A stretch of 64,000 nucleotides of DNA, from assembly GCF_040732315.1 (NCBI RefSeq), contig NZ_CP160388.1:2136494-2200493 (forward strand), in the 5' to 3' direction. The notes beneath the pieces are model-generated. The model was not told the origin of the DNA, searched no databases, and saw only the letters and a program-made list of their open reading frames with translations. The DNA comes from Oryzisolibacter sp. LB2S (GTDB lineage: Bacteria; Pseudomonadota; Gammaproteobacteria; Burkholderiales; Burkholderiaceae_C). Position numbers and translations under genes: made by a program. Position 1 is the stretch's first letter, and each line of letters starts with the position of its first letter. Of the stretch, positions 1 through 8,886 are shown one piece after another.

Positions 1-711
1 CGCTTTTGCATCATCACCGACGAGGCACGCCACGTGAAGATGGCGATTGTCGACAAGCACACGACGCCCATTCTCTCGGTGAATGATCCTGAGCTCATGC
101 TGCTGAAACCAGCCAGCCTGACCGCCGCCACCGGCATGGATGCTCTTACGCACGCGGTGGAGGCTTATGTTTCAACCATCGCCACGTCGATCACCGATGC
201 CTGCGCACTCAAGGCCGTGACACTGATAAGCCAATGGCTGCGCGAGGCGGTGGCTAACGGGCGAAACGTCGAAGCACGCGAGCAAATGGCCTATGCACAG
301 TTTCTCGCCGGCATGGCCTTCAACAATGCCTCGCTGGGTTACGTGCACGCCATGGCGCATCAATTGGGGGGCTTCTACGATCTGCCGCACGGTGTGTGCA
401 ATGCCGTTCTGCTGCCGCACGTGCAGGCCTACAACAAGCAGGTTGCTGCAGGACGCCTCGCCGACATCGCCCGCGCGATGGGAGAAAAGACCGATGGCCT
501 GAGCAACGATGCAGCAGCAGATCTGTGCCTGGTAGCAATTCGCCGACTGTCCGCCGATATCGGCATTCCTGACGGGCTGTCACAGCTTGGCGTTCAGGCC
601 AAGGACTTTCCCACCCTGGCCACCAATGCGCTCAAGGACGCGTGCGGACTGACCAATCCCATACAGGCGTCGCACGAGGAAATCAGTGCCATTTTCGCGG
701 CGGCCATGTAG
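1..711 (+). CDS. iron-containing alcohol dehydrogenase, C-terminal part
   Basis: The frame is open from base 1 and stops at TAG 709-711, so the window holds about the last 236 residues and the start lies upstream. The segment [15 protein letters not shown] and the His-rich stretch GYVHAMAHQ...[15 protein letters not shown] are signatures of group III metal-dependent alcohol dehydrogenases; the histidines ligate the catalytic Fe or Zn. Members reduce aldehydes to alcohols with NAD(P)H in the cytoplasm, but the substrate cannot be deduced. It starts a plus-strand run ending in phosphoketolase, whose acetyl phosphate could feed two-carbon metabolism; a direct role in that pathway is inference. 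Confidence 0.93.
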   Translation, partial: RFCIITDEARHVKMAIVDKHTTPILSVNDPELMLLKPASLTAATGMDALTHAVEAYVSTIATSITDACALKAVTLISQWLREAVANGRNVEAREQMAYAQFLAGMAFNNASLGYVHAMAHQLGGFYDLPHGVCNAVLLPHVQAYNKQVAAGRLADIARAMGEKTDGLSNDAAADLCLVAIRRLSADIGIPDGLSQLGVQAKDFPTLATNALKDACGLTNPIQASHEEISAIFAAAM

Positions 712-764
712 CCGTCGGCGTGATTTCCCGGACCCGTTTCATCCCACCATCAAGGAGTGTCTCC

Positions 765-974
765 ATGCAAACGAACGTAGGAAACCTCGATCGCATCGCG
801 CGCGTCGTCATCGGCCTGATCCTGCTCAGCTTGCCGTTGTGGCTGGATTCACCGTGGCGCTGGCTGGGGCTCATTGGAATCATGCCGCTCGCCACCGGCC
901 TGGCGGGCCGCTGTCCGGGCTATCGCCTGCTCGGCGTGAACACCTGCCCGATGCACCAGAAAAAGCCCGAGTGA
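765..974 (+). CDS. DUF2892 family small membrane protein
   Basis: A 69-residue protein with ATG 765 preceded by AAGGAG at 752-757. It has the NLDRIARVVIGLILL pattern and two hydrophobic segments (about residues 10-28 and 30-47), then a CPGYRLLGVNTC tail, typical of the YgaP-like DUF2892 inner-membrane family. Such proteins often sit beside rhodanese or sulfur and redox genes; no precise function is known. It ends 7 bp before the metallo-hydrolase and is probably co-transcribed with it. Confidence 0.85.
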   Translation: MQTNVGNLDRIARVVIGLILLSLPLWLDSPWRWLGLIGIMPLATGLAGRCPGYRLLGVNTCPMHQKKPE

Positions 975-981
975 GCATCCC

Positions 982-2394
982 ATGAAACTGAATTTTCTGG
1001 GCGCTGCGCGCGAAGTCACCGGGTCGTGCTTCCTGGTGGAGGCGGCGGGCCTGCGCTTCCTAGTGGATTGCGGCATGGTTCAAGGGGGATCTGCGGCGGC
1101 GGCGCGCAACCGCGAGCCATTTCCGTTCGACCCGGCAGCTATCGATTTCGTGCTCCTGACCCATGCCCACATCGACCATAGCGGGCTATTGCCCAAACTC
1201 ACGCGCGCCGGGTTCAAAGGGGCCATCTACACCACTCCCGCCACGGTTGATCTGCTGGGAGTGATGCTACCCGACAGTGCCCACATCCAGGAGAGCGATG
1301 CAAAACGCAGTGCCAAGCGGTTCCGCGGAAAGGACCCACTGCCGCCGCTGTACACGCTGCAGGATGCGCGCGAATGCCTGCAGCAGGTGCGAGGCATCGA
1401 ATACGACCGGGAGTTCGCGCCCCGGGTCGGGGTGCGCGCGCGCTTTCGCGATGCCGGGCACATCCTCGGGTCGGCCATCATCGAAGTCTGGGTCACCGAG
1501 TACGGCTACCCGACAAAACTGGTATTCAGCGGCGACCTTGGCCAGCCGGGACGCCCGATATTGCGCGACCCGACACCCATCGAGGACGCCGACATCCTCG
1601 TCATCGAGTCCACCTATGGCAACCGCCAGCACAAGAATTTTTCGGCAACCGAAGAGGAGATGATCGGCATCGTCGAGAAAACCCTGTTCGAACGCGGTGG
1701 AAACGTCATCGTGCCGGCCTTCGCGGTCGGTCGAACCCAGGAAGTCCTGTACCACCTGCACCGTCTCACCAGCGAGGGGCGGCTGCGGCAGCCGAGGGTA
1801 TTCGTCGATTCACCGATGGCCACGGAGGCCACTCGCATCACGCGCGAGCATCTTGAGCTGTTCGATGAGCAGGCCAAGCGCCTGGCTGGATGGCACGCCC
1901 GCGGCGAAAACCTGCCGTATCTGCATTTCACGGAAAGCGCCGAGGAGTCCATGGCGCTGAACCAGATTCGTTCGGGCGCGATCATCATTTCCGCCAGCGG
2001 CATGTGCGACGCGGGACGCATCCGGCACCACCTGCGCCACAATTTGCCGCGCAAGGAGTGCAGCGTCCTGTTCTCCGGCTTCCAGGCGCAGGGAACACTG
2101 GGCCGCCAACTGGTCGATGGCGCGGCGCGCGTGCGCATCTTCGGCGACGACATTCCGGTGCGCGCGGCGATCCACAGTGTCGATGGGCTCTCGGCGCACG
2201 CCGACCAACCAGCCCTGATGGCCTGGGCCCGAGGCTTCAAGCAAGCCCCGAAGCAAACGTTCGTGGTGCATGGGGAGTCGTCCGCCGCGCAGGCTTTGGC
2301 TGAACTCCTGCAACAGCAGCTTGGCTGGCAGGTCTCGGTGCCCGAGCACGGTCGGGTCGTTCCGTGGCCGGATTTTCTGGTGGTCGAGCGATGA
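982..2394 (+). CDS. MBL-fold / beta-CASP RNA-processing-type hydrolase
   Basis: A 470-residue metallo-beta-lactamase-fold protein. The HxHxDH zinc motif appears as THAHIDHSGLLP near residue 60. The RNA-specificity (beta-CASP) region follows, with FSGDLGQPGRPIL, ESTYGNR, VPAFAVGRTQEVLY and, near the C-terminus, SVDGLSAHADQ. This is the architecture of bacterial relatives of CPSF-73/RNase J, which cut RNA with two zinc ions in the cytoplasm. Its stop overlaps the start of the next gene (ATGA at 2391-2394), so the two are translationally coupled. The RNase activity is a family inference and the natural substrate is unknown. Confidence 0.9.
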   Translation: MKLNFLGAAREVTGSCFLVEAAGLRFLVDCGMVQGGSAAAARNREPFPFDPAAIDFVLLTHAHIDHSGLLPKLTRAGFKGAIYTTPATVDLLGVMLPDSAHIQESDAKRSAKRFRGKDPLPPLYTLQDARECLQQVRGIEYDREFAPRVGVRARFRDAGHILGSAIIEVWVTEYGYPTKLVFSGDLGQPGRPILRDPTPIEDADILVIESTYGNRQHKNFSATEEEMIGIVEKTLFERGGNVIVPAFAVGRTQEVLYHLHRLTSEGRLRQPRVFVDSPMATEATRITREHLELFDEQAKRLAGWHARGENLPYLHFTESAEESMALNQIRSGAIIISASGMCDAGRIRHHLRHNLPRKECSVLFSGFQAQGTLGRQLVDGAARVRIFGDDIPVRAAIHSVDGLSAHADQPALMAWARGFKQAPKQTFVVHGESSAAQALAELLQQQLGWQVSVPEHGRVVPWPDFLVVER

Positions 2395-3275
2395 CACCGC
2401 CCGCTGCTCCTGACGAGCACCTGCGCGCCATCCTCGATTCACCCACATACCGCCTTGCGTATGAAGACATCGATTTGCTTGGCCAGGACGATCTGCGCCC
2501 GCTGCGTCTCCAACTCGAACTGCTCAAGCCCGAACGTGTCTTGCGTGAGCAAGGCGTGCATTCGACCGTGGTGGTGTTTGGCAGTGCGCGCGTAAGCGAT
2601 GCTGTCACCGCACGCGACAGGCTCGATGTGTTGGAGCAGCGAGCGGGCACCATGCCGGGGAATCCGACGCTTGGGCGGGAACTGGCCTTGGCCCGTCGCC
2701 GCGTGGGACAGGCACGCTATTACGAAGAGGCACAGCGCTTCGCTCAACTGATCTCTGCTCGTTTCCAGCAGGAGGGGCGGTGCGATTTCGTCGTTATCAC
2801 CGGTGGCGGCCCAGGCATCATGGAAGCCGCCAATCGCGGTGCTTTCGATGCAGGGGCTCGCTCGATCGGCCTCAACATCACGTTGCCGCACGAACAAGCG
2901 CCGAACCCCTACATGTGTCCGGAGCTGGCGTTCCGGTTCCACTATTTCGCGCTGCGCAAAATGCATTTCTTGCTGCATGCGAAAGGTTTGGTGGCCTTCC
3001 CCGGTGGTTATGGAACGCTCGACGAACTGTTCGAGGTACTGACCCTGATCCAGACCGGGAAGATGCAACGGATTCCGGTGGTTCTTGTCGGGCGCAGGTT
3101 CTGGCGTCGCGCAATCAATTTCGACTATTTGATCGACGAGGGCTACATCGACGCCGAGGACACCGACCTGTTCGAGCACGCTGACGATGCCGACGAAATC
3201 ATTGCCGCCTTGGAGCGCTTTCACGCAAATTCCATGGTGAAAGGCATGTCAAAAAAACGCGAGACTGGAACCTGA
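2391..3275 (+). CDS. LOG family (TIGR00730-like) Rossmann-fold protein
   Basis: A 294-residue protein started by the ATG overlapping the preceding stop. The C-terminal two thirds carry ITGGGPGIMEAANRGA and PGGYGTLDELFEVLT, the phosphate-binding and catalytic motifs of the LOG/lysine decarboxylase-like family. Small LOG proteins release free cytokinin bases from nucleotide forms. This longer version, with a roughly 100-residue N-terminal extension, is a separate subgroup that may act as a nucleotide 5'-monophosphate phosphoribohydrolase. It ends 4 bp before the P-type ATPase, indicating a polycistronic unit. Physiological substrate unknown. Confidence 0.88.
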   Translation: MTPPAAPDEHLRAILDSPTYRLAYEDIDLLGQDDLRPLRLQLELLKPERVLREQGVHSTVVVFGSARVSDAVTARDRLDVLEQRAGTMPGNPTLGRELALARRRVGQARYYEEAQRFAQLISARFQQEGRCDFVVITGGGPGIMEAANRGAFDAGARSIGLNITLPHEQAPNPYMCPELAFRFHYFALRKMHFLLHAKGLVAFPGGYGTLDELFEVLTLIQTGKMQRIPVVLVGRRFWRRAINFDYLIDEGYIDAEDTDLFEHADDADEIIAALERFHANSMVKGMSKKRETGT

Positions 3276-3279
3276 CTCC

Positions 3280-5844
3280 ATGACAGACCAGTCCCCATCC
3301 ATCAGTCCCGATTTGCAAGGCTTGAGCAGCACCGAAGCCGCGGGGCGCCTGGCGCAGGACGGCCCGAATCAGCTGCCCGGCGGCAAGCCCAAGTCCAACC
3401 TGGCCATCGTGCGCGAGGTGCTCACCGAGCCCATGTTCCTGATGCTGCTGGCCGCCGGCGGCATCTACCTGGCGCTGGGCGACAAGGGCGAAGCGCTGTT
3501 CCTGCTCGGCTTCGTCTTCGTGGTCATAGGCATCACCCTGGTGCAGGAGCGGCGCACGCAGCGCGCGCTGGAATCGCTGCGCGAACTGTCGGCCCCGCGC
3601 GCGCTGGTGCTGCGTGACGGCGTGGAGCGGCGCATCGCCGGCGCCGAGGTGGTCTGCGGCGACCTGCTGCTGCTGCACGAGGGCGACCGCATCGCCGCCG
3701 ACGCACGGCTGCTGCAGGGCGAGCTGGAGGTGGACGAATCGCTGCTCACGGGCGAGTCCGTGCCCGTGGCCAAGCTGGCAGGCGCCCCGGTCGAGCCGGG
3801 CGACGGCCCCGACCTGTTCGCCAGCACCGTGATCACGCGCGGCCGGGGCCTGGCGCGGGTGCTGGCCACGGCCGGGCGCACCGCGGTGGGCCGCATCGGC
3901 GCCGACCTGGCCAGGGCCGAGGCGCCGCCCTCGCCGCTGCAGCAGCGCTCGCGCCGGCTGGTGCGCGGCCTGGGCGCGCTGGCGCTCACGCTGGCGGCGG
4001 CGCAGGTGCTGCTGGGCTGGTGGTGGAACGGCCGGCCCTTGCTCGACAGCCTGCTGGCCGGCATCGCCCTGGCCATGGCGCTGCTGCCCGAGGAAATCCC
4101 CGTCATCCTCACCGTGTTCCTGGCGCTGGGCGCCTGGCGCCTGACGCGGCTGCAGGTGCTCACGCGGCGCGTCACCGCCGTGGAGACCCTGGGCGCGATC
4201 ACCGTGCTGGCGGTGGACAAGACTGGCACGCTGACCATGAACCGCATGGCCGTGGCCGAGCTGGCCACGCCCACCGGCCACTGGCAGGCACCGGGCGCGC
4301 AGGAGCTGCCCGAGGACTACCACCGGCTGGTGGAATTCGCCCTGCTGGCCACCCCGGCCGACCCGTTCGACCCGATGGAGCAGGCCATACAGCGCTTCGG
4401 CCACGACTGGCTGCAGGGCACGGAGCATGTGCACGACGGGCGCGAGCCGGTGTTCGAGTACGCGCTGTCGGGCGAGATGCTGGCCATGACGCGCGTCTAC
4501 GCCAGCGGCGCGCCCGACCAGCACCTGCTGGCCACCAAGGGCGCACCCGAGGCCGTGGCCGACCTGTGCCACCTGGACACGCCGCGCCTGGCCGCCGTGC
4601 GCGCCCAGGTCCAGGCCCTGGCCGAGCGCGGCCTGCGCGTGCTGGGCGTGGCCTGCGGACGCTGGACGGGCCAGGGCGCCCAGGCGCAGGCCTGGCCACC
4701 GAGCCAGCACGACTTCGACTTCGAGTTCTTGGGCCTGCTGGCCCTGGCCGACCCGCCGCGCCCCGAGGTGCCGGCGGCCATCGCCGAATGCCGCGCCGCC
4801 GGCGTGCGCGTGGTCATGATGACCGGCGACCACCCGGCCACGGCGCGCGCCATCGCGCGCCAGGTGGGCCTGTCGGAGCGGCCCAAGGTCATCACCGGCG
4901 ATGAGATCCAGGGCCTGGACGACGCCACGCTGCGCGAACGCCTGCAGCATGTAGACCTGTGCGCGCGCCTCAAGCCCGAGCACAAGCTGCGCCTGGTGCA
5001 GCTGCTGCACGCGGGCGGCGCCGTGGTGGCCATGACCGGCGACGGCGTGAACGACGCGCCCGCGCTCAAGGCCGCGCATGTGGGCATCGCCATGGGCGAG
5101 CGCGGCACCGACGTGGCGCGCGAGGCGGCCGACCTGGTGCTGCTCAAGGACAGCTTTGCCCACATCGTCGCCGCCGTGGCACAGGGCCGGCGCATCGACG
5201 CCAACCTGCGCAAGGCCACGCGCTTCGTCTTCGCCGTGCACCTGCCCATCGTGGCGCTGGCGCTGGTGCCCACGCTGGCGCACTGGCCGGCGCTGCTGCT
5301 GCCGGTGCATATCGTGCTGATGGAGCTGCTGATCGACCCGGCCTGCTCCATCGTCTTCGAGGCCGAGCCCGCGGCGGACGACTTGATGCAGCGCCCGCCG
5401 CGGCCGGTGGATGATTCGCCCTTCGCGCTGCGCGCCCTGCTGCTGCCGCTGCTGCAGGGCGCCGGCATCGCCGCGCTGCTGCTGGCCGCGCAGGCCTGGC
5501 TGCTGGCCCAAGGCTGGAGCCAGGCCCAGGGCCGCACGGTGGTGTTCGGCGTGCTGCTGGCGTGCGTGCCGCTGCTGATCCTGGCGCAGCGCAACCCGGC
5601 GCGGCCGCTGTGGCGGCCCGGTGGCGGTGCCAATCCCTGGCTGCGCCCCATGGCGGCGGCCGTGGGCCTGCTGTTGGCGGCGCTGCTGGCCATTCCCGCC
5701 CTGGGCCGGCTGCTGGGGCTGGAGGGCGCTGGCCTGGCCAAGCTGGCGGCCATGGCCGCGCTGCTGGCGCTGTGCCTGGCGTGGCTGGAGCTGTTGAGGC
5801 TTGTCATGGCACGACTCACGGCACGCACAGTGTCAGCAAGGTGA
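3280..5844 (+). CDS. cation-transporting P-type ATPase (P2-like)
   Basis: An 854-residue integral membrane pump. It has a short cation-ATPase N-terminal domain, the A-domain TGES, the transmembrane ion-site motif LLPEEIPVIL, the phosphorylation motif DKTGTLT (about residue 312) and the hinge MTGDGVNDAPALK (about residue 585), then a C-terminal membrane bundle. There is no heavy-metal-associated N-domain and no CPx motif, so it belongs with P2-type Ca/Mg/monovalent cation ATPases. Transported ion not predictable. GC content and leucine/alanine richness are higher than in the genes before it, which may mean a different origin. Confidence 0.92.
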   Translation: MTDQSPSISPDLQGLSSTEAAGRLAQDGPNQLPGGKPKSNLAIVREVLTEPMFLMLLAAGGIYLALGDKGEALFLLGFVFVVIGITLVQERRTQRALESLRELSAPRALVLRDGVERRIAGAEVVCGDLLLLHEGDRIAADARLLQGELEVDESLLTGESVPVAKLAGAPVEPGDGPDLFASTVITRGRGLARVLATAGRTAVGRIGADLARAEAPPSPLQQRSRRLVRGLGALALTLAAAQVLLGWWWNGRPLLDSLLAGIALAMALLPEEIPVILTVFLALGAWRLTRLQVLTRRVTAVETLGAITVLAVDKTGTLTMNRMAVAELATPTGHWQAPGAQELPEDYHRLVEFALLATPADPFDPMEQAIQRFGHDWLQGTEHVHDGREPVFEYALSGEMLAMTRVYASGAPDQHLLATKGAPEAVADLCHLDTPRLAAVRAQVQALAERGLRVLGVACGRWTGQGAQAQAWPPSQHDFDFEFLGLLALADPPRPEVPAAIAECRAAGVRVVMMTGDHPATARAIARQVGLSERPKVITGDEIQGLDDATLRERLQHVDLCARLKPEHKLRLVQLLHAGGAVVAMTGDGVNDAPALKAAHVGIAMGERGTDVAREAADLVLLKDSFAHIVAAVAQGRRIDANLRKATRFVFAVHLPIVALALVPTLAHWPALLLPVHIVLMELLIDPACSIVFEAEPAADDLMQRPPRPVDDSPFALRALLLPLLQGAGIAALLLAAQAWLLAQGWSQAQGRTVVFGVLLACVPLLILAQRNPARPLWRPGGGANPWLRPMAAAVGLLLAALLAIPALGRLLGLEGAGLAKLAAMAALLALCLAWLELLRLVMARLTARTVSAR

Positions 5845-5851
5845 GGCTGGC

Positions 5852-7018
5852 ATGGCTTACGCAAGCAAGGTGTCTTGTCTCGCTTTTTTGCTCCTGGCAA
5901 GTTCGGCCGTCACCGCCACCGTAGTCGGTCGTGCCGCTGAGCCCTTGCAGCCAAGCCAGAATGAAAGCTGTACACCGGAGCAAACCTTGCACTGGCGCGG
6001 TGGCACGCTGCGCCTGGAGAACGATTTGTTCACGGGCACCGACCGCAACTACACCAACGGTGTGGCGCTGAGCGTGGTTTCGCGCGATCTGCAAGGCACG
6101 CTCCGCCCGGAGTGTCTACCCCAACCGATTGCCTGGTACACCCGCTTCATCGGCTGGGCTGATCCCGAGTTCTGGCGCGACTCCGGCGCCCAGTCGGCAT
6201 CGCAAAACATCGTCGTGCGCTTCGGTCAGTCCATGTACACGCCCGAGGACAAGACGCGCACCGATCTGATTTCCGACGATCGCCCATACGCCGGCCTGCT
6301 GTACCTGGGCTTGGCATGGAATCGCCGCGTCCACCCACAGGCCGCCAGCTATGAAATGCTGGATGTGCGCGAACTGACCCTGGGTGTGATTGGCCCCTGG
6401 TCGTTGGCGGAGCAATCGCAGGATCTGGTGCATCGGGTGCGGGGCATCGATCGTTTTCGCGGCTGGGACAACCAGTTGCGCAACGAACCCGCGTTCCAGA
6501 TGGCGATGGAGCGCAAGTTCAAGTCGTACACAGAGGGTGCCGTCCGGCCGGGGTGGAGCGGCGACGTGATCGGCAGCTATGCCCTGCGGATCGGAAACAT
6601 CGAAACCGCAGCCAGCACCGGTGTCGAGCTGCGTGCTGGCTGGAACATCCCCAATGACTTCGGCAGCTATCCGATTCGTCCCGGCGCGGAGAACCGCCCG
6701 CCCTCGGGCGTTTCCGACCTGCGCAGAACAGAGCCTCAATCAGCGCGCGCGCCCAAACCCGGAGCGCATGCATTCCTGAATCTGGAGGCCAAAGCCGTTG
6801 CCTGGGATTTCTCGCTCGACGGGAATCTGTTTCGGCACAGCCATCACGTCAGTCGACGGCCCTGGGTCGCTCAGGCAGCCATTGGCATCAGCAGCCAATG
6901 GATTGTTGCCGGGCATGGCGTGCGGCTTGCCGTGATGCGCGTCTGGAGAACCCGCGAGTTCGACCAGCAGATCGGCCATCACGCCTTCGGATCGATTGCG
7001 CTGAGCATGGAATTTTGA
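5852..7018 (+). CDS. outer-membrane lipid A deacylase, LpxR/DUF2219 family
   Basis: A 388-residue protein whose ATG 5852 is followed by a signal peptide (hydrophobic core SCLAFLLLASSAVTA). The mature part begins with GTLRLENDLFTGTDRNYTNG, the Asn/Asp-rich signature of LpxR-type beta-barrels, and contains DDRPYAGLLYLGLAWN. LpxR removes the 3'-acyloxyacyl chain of lipid A in a calcium-dependent way at the outer membrane, changing surface charge and immune recognition. It starts 8 bp after the ATPase stop, so it probably belongs to the same operon. Activity is inferred from the family. Confidence 0.85.
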   Translation: MAYASKVSCLAFLLLASSAVTATVVGRAAEPLQPSQNESCTPEQTLHWRGGTLRLENDLFTGTDRNYTNGVALSVVSRDLQGTLRPECLPQPIAWYTRFIGWADPEFWRDSGAQSASQNIVVRFGQSMYTPEDKTRTDLISDDRPYAGLLYLGLAWNRRVHPQAASYEMLDVRELTLGVIGPWSLAEQSQDLVHRVRGIDRFRGWDNQLRNEPAFQMAMERKFKSYTEGAVRPGWSGDVIGSYALRIGNIETAASTGVELRAGWNIPNDFGSYPIRPGAENRPPSGVSDLRRTEPQSARAPKPGAHAFLNLEAKAVAWDFSLDGNLFRHSHHVSRRPWVAQAAIGISSQWIVAGHGVRLAVMRVWRTREFDQQIGHHAFGSIALSMEF

Positions 7019-7078
7019 AAGCCCGAAGCCACGCGCCCGCCTGCGAAGCATTCACCAACAACCTCCATGGAGAATCCC

Positions 7079-7540
7079 GTGAGTCACCTCTTGAACCCTC
7101 GACAGCTTTTGACCATCGCCTTGTCGGTAGCCTTGGCTACCGCCGCCACGGGACAGGGCGCGCAGTCCGCCGAGGCTGCAAAGCCGATGGCGCTTCGCAG
7201 CGTCATGGAGCGACTTGGCCGTGACATGCAAGCCGTTACCGGTGCGATTTCCAAGGAGGAATGGACGCTGGTCGCCGAGTTGGCGCCAAAAATCGCCAAG
7301 CATGCCGAGCCACCCCTGGGCGAAAAAATGCGCATTCTTGGCTGGCTTGGCACGGATGCCGGGAAGTTTCGGGGTTTCGACGGGCAGGTCCAGGACGCTG
7401 CGAGCGCCATGGGGGATGCCGCCAAGCGCGGCGACGGCCAGGCCGTGATCGCCGCATTCTCCAAGACGCAGCAAAGCTGCCTCGCTTGCCACCAAAGCTT
7501 CCGGCAATCGTTCGTGGAGCAGTTTTATGGGCACCGCTGA
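7079..7540 (+). CDS. periplasmic c-type cytochrome (cytochrome c'-like)
   Basis: A GTG at 7079 with GGAGA five bases upstream is the best-supported start; an in-frame ATG at 7067 has no ribosome site. An N-terminal signal peptide (LLTIALSVALATAATG) is followed by a helical domain with one C-terminal haem motif CLACH near residue 140, as in cytochrome c' and c-556 proteins where the haem site is close to the end. The protein would be exported and haem loaded in the periplasm. Its partner is not apparent; the gene precedes acetate kinase by 54 bp. Confidence 0.85.
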   Translation: MSHLLNPRQLLTIALSVALATAATGQGAQSAEAAKPMALRSVMERLGRDMQAVTGAISKEEWTLVAELAPKIAKHAEPPLGEKMRILGWLGTDAGKFRGFDGQVQDAASAMGDAAKRGDGQAVIAAFSKTQQSCLACHQSFRQSFVEQFYGHR

Positions 7541-7594
7541 CACGCACTTGTCCCAGATCGGTTTGCATGGAACATCACGATTGGGAGCGTCACG

Positions 7595-8803
7595 ATGAGC
7601 AACTCACAACCGAGCCTCATCCTGGTGCTCAATTGCGGCTCCTCAAGCATCAAGTTCGCCTTGTTCGATGCACAGGCGTGCCTGTTGCCGCGCCAGCCGC
7701 TGTGGCACGGCAAGGTGCAAGGGATTGCTGGGCCCGCGCCTGAGTACAGCGACAGTGGCACTGCGCAGCAGCGCATCCATCTGGATCACGAACACCCTCA
7801 CACCGCCGCTCTGGCGTTGATTCAAGCGCGCATCGTGGCCCGACTTGATGGCCGCCGCATCGTGGCCATCGCGCATCGTGTCGTCCATGGCGGCAGCAGG
7901 TACTTCGAGCCAACCGTGGTGACCGATGGCACCATCGCGGAGCTGCGGGCCTTGATTCCTTTGGCGCCGTTGCATCAACCCTTTCCCCTGAAGGCCATGA
8001 GTTTGCTGTTCGAGCAGTGGCCCGGAATTGTTCAGGTAGCGTGTTTCGATACAGCCTTTCACCGCACGGTGCCGAAGGTGGAGCAGATCCTGCCGCTGCC
8101 GTACTCGGCCTGGGAACGCGGTCTGCGCCGCTACGGCTTTCACGGCCTTTCATACGACTACATGAGCCACGTTCTGCCCGAGCGCCACGGGGATCTGGCG
8201 CGCGGCCGCACCATCGTTGCACACCTCGGCAGCGGGGCCAGCCTGTGCGCAATGCAGAACCTGCAAAGCATCGCCACCACGATGGGATTTTCCGCACTCG
8301 ACGGTCTGATGATGGGCACCCGTGCCGGTTCGCTCGATCCGGGCGCCTTGCTCTATCTGATGGAGATCGAAAAGCTCTCGCTGGAAGAAGTGGGCCGCAC
8401 GCTTTACAACCAGTCCGGCCTGCTCGGTGTTTCCGGGATTTCGGCCGAACCGCGCGTGGTGGTGAAGCACGAGAGCGATTCCGGCGAAATCGGCGAACGC
8501 GCCCGCATCGCGTTGGCGCTCTACGTGCGCCGTATCGTGCGGGAGATTGGCGCACTGACCGCAGTCCTTGGTGGCCTGGATTTACTCGTGTTCACTGCCG
8601 GTGTCGGTGAGCACAACGCCTTCGTGCGCGAGCGCGTCTGCCGCGACCTGGCCTTTGCCGGCATCAAGCTGGATGCCGATGCCAACGCCATTGATGCCCC
8701 GGTCATCTCCACCACCGACAGCCGCGTGCTGGTCGCGGTGGAGCCTACCAACGAGGAATGGATCGCCGCGCGCTATACGCAGGAATTGATGGGCGCCGCG
8801 TGA
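7595..8803 (+). CDS. ackA: acetate kinase
   Basis: At 402 residues this is normal length for AckA. The N-terminus has LVLNCGSSSIKFALFD, the phosphate-binding signature of the ASKHA kinase fold, and later AHRVVHGG, HLGSGASLCA and FTAGVGEHN. It converts acetyl phosphate and ADP to acetate and ATP in the cytoplasm. It lies 83 bp upstream of phosphoketolase, which makes acetyl phosphate, so the pair gives one ATP per pentose phosphate cleaved. No phosphotransacetylase gene is in view. ICE-borne duplicates of this kind often add to a chromosomal copy; this is inference. Confidence 0.96.
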   Translation: MSNSQPSLILVLNCGSSSIKFALFDAQACLLPRQPLWHGKVQGIAGPAPEYSDSGTAQQRIHLDHEHPHTAALALIQARIVARLDGRRIVAIAHRVVHGGSRYFEPTVVTDGTIAELRALIPLAPLHQPFPLKAMSLLFEQWPGIVQVACFDTAFHRTVPKVEQILPLPYSAWERGLRRYGFHGLSYDYMSHVLPERHGDLARGRTIVAHLGSGASLCAMQNLQSIATTMGFSALDGLMMGTRAGSLDPGALLYLMEIEKLSLEEVGRTLYNQSGLLGVSGISAEPRVVVKHESDSGEIGERARIALALYVRRIVREIGALTAVLGGLDLLVFTAGVGEHNAFVRERVCRDLAFAGIKLDADANAIDAPVISTTDSRVLVAVEPTNEEWIAARYTQELMGAA

Positions 8804-8886
8804 TGTCCCAGCCAGGCCGAGCGCGTTCAGCTCAACTGACTCTGTAGCCACGCAGGGATTCATCGACATAAAAGAGGGGAAATCGC

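Noticed and set aside
3199..5511. A 770-codon open frame on the minus strand
   Set aside because: It is a shadow of the P-type ATPase: it is in very high-GC DNA, is rich in Arg, Gln, His and Gly without domain motifs, and the plus strand has all ATPase signatures.
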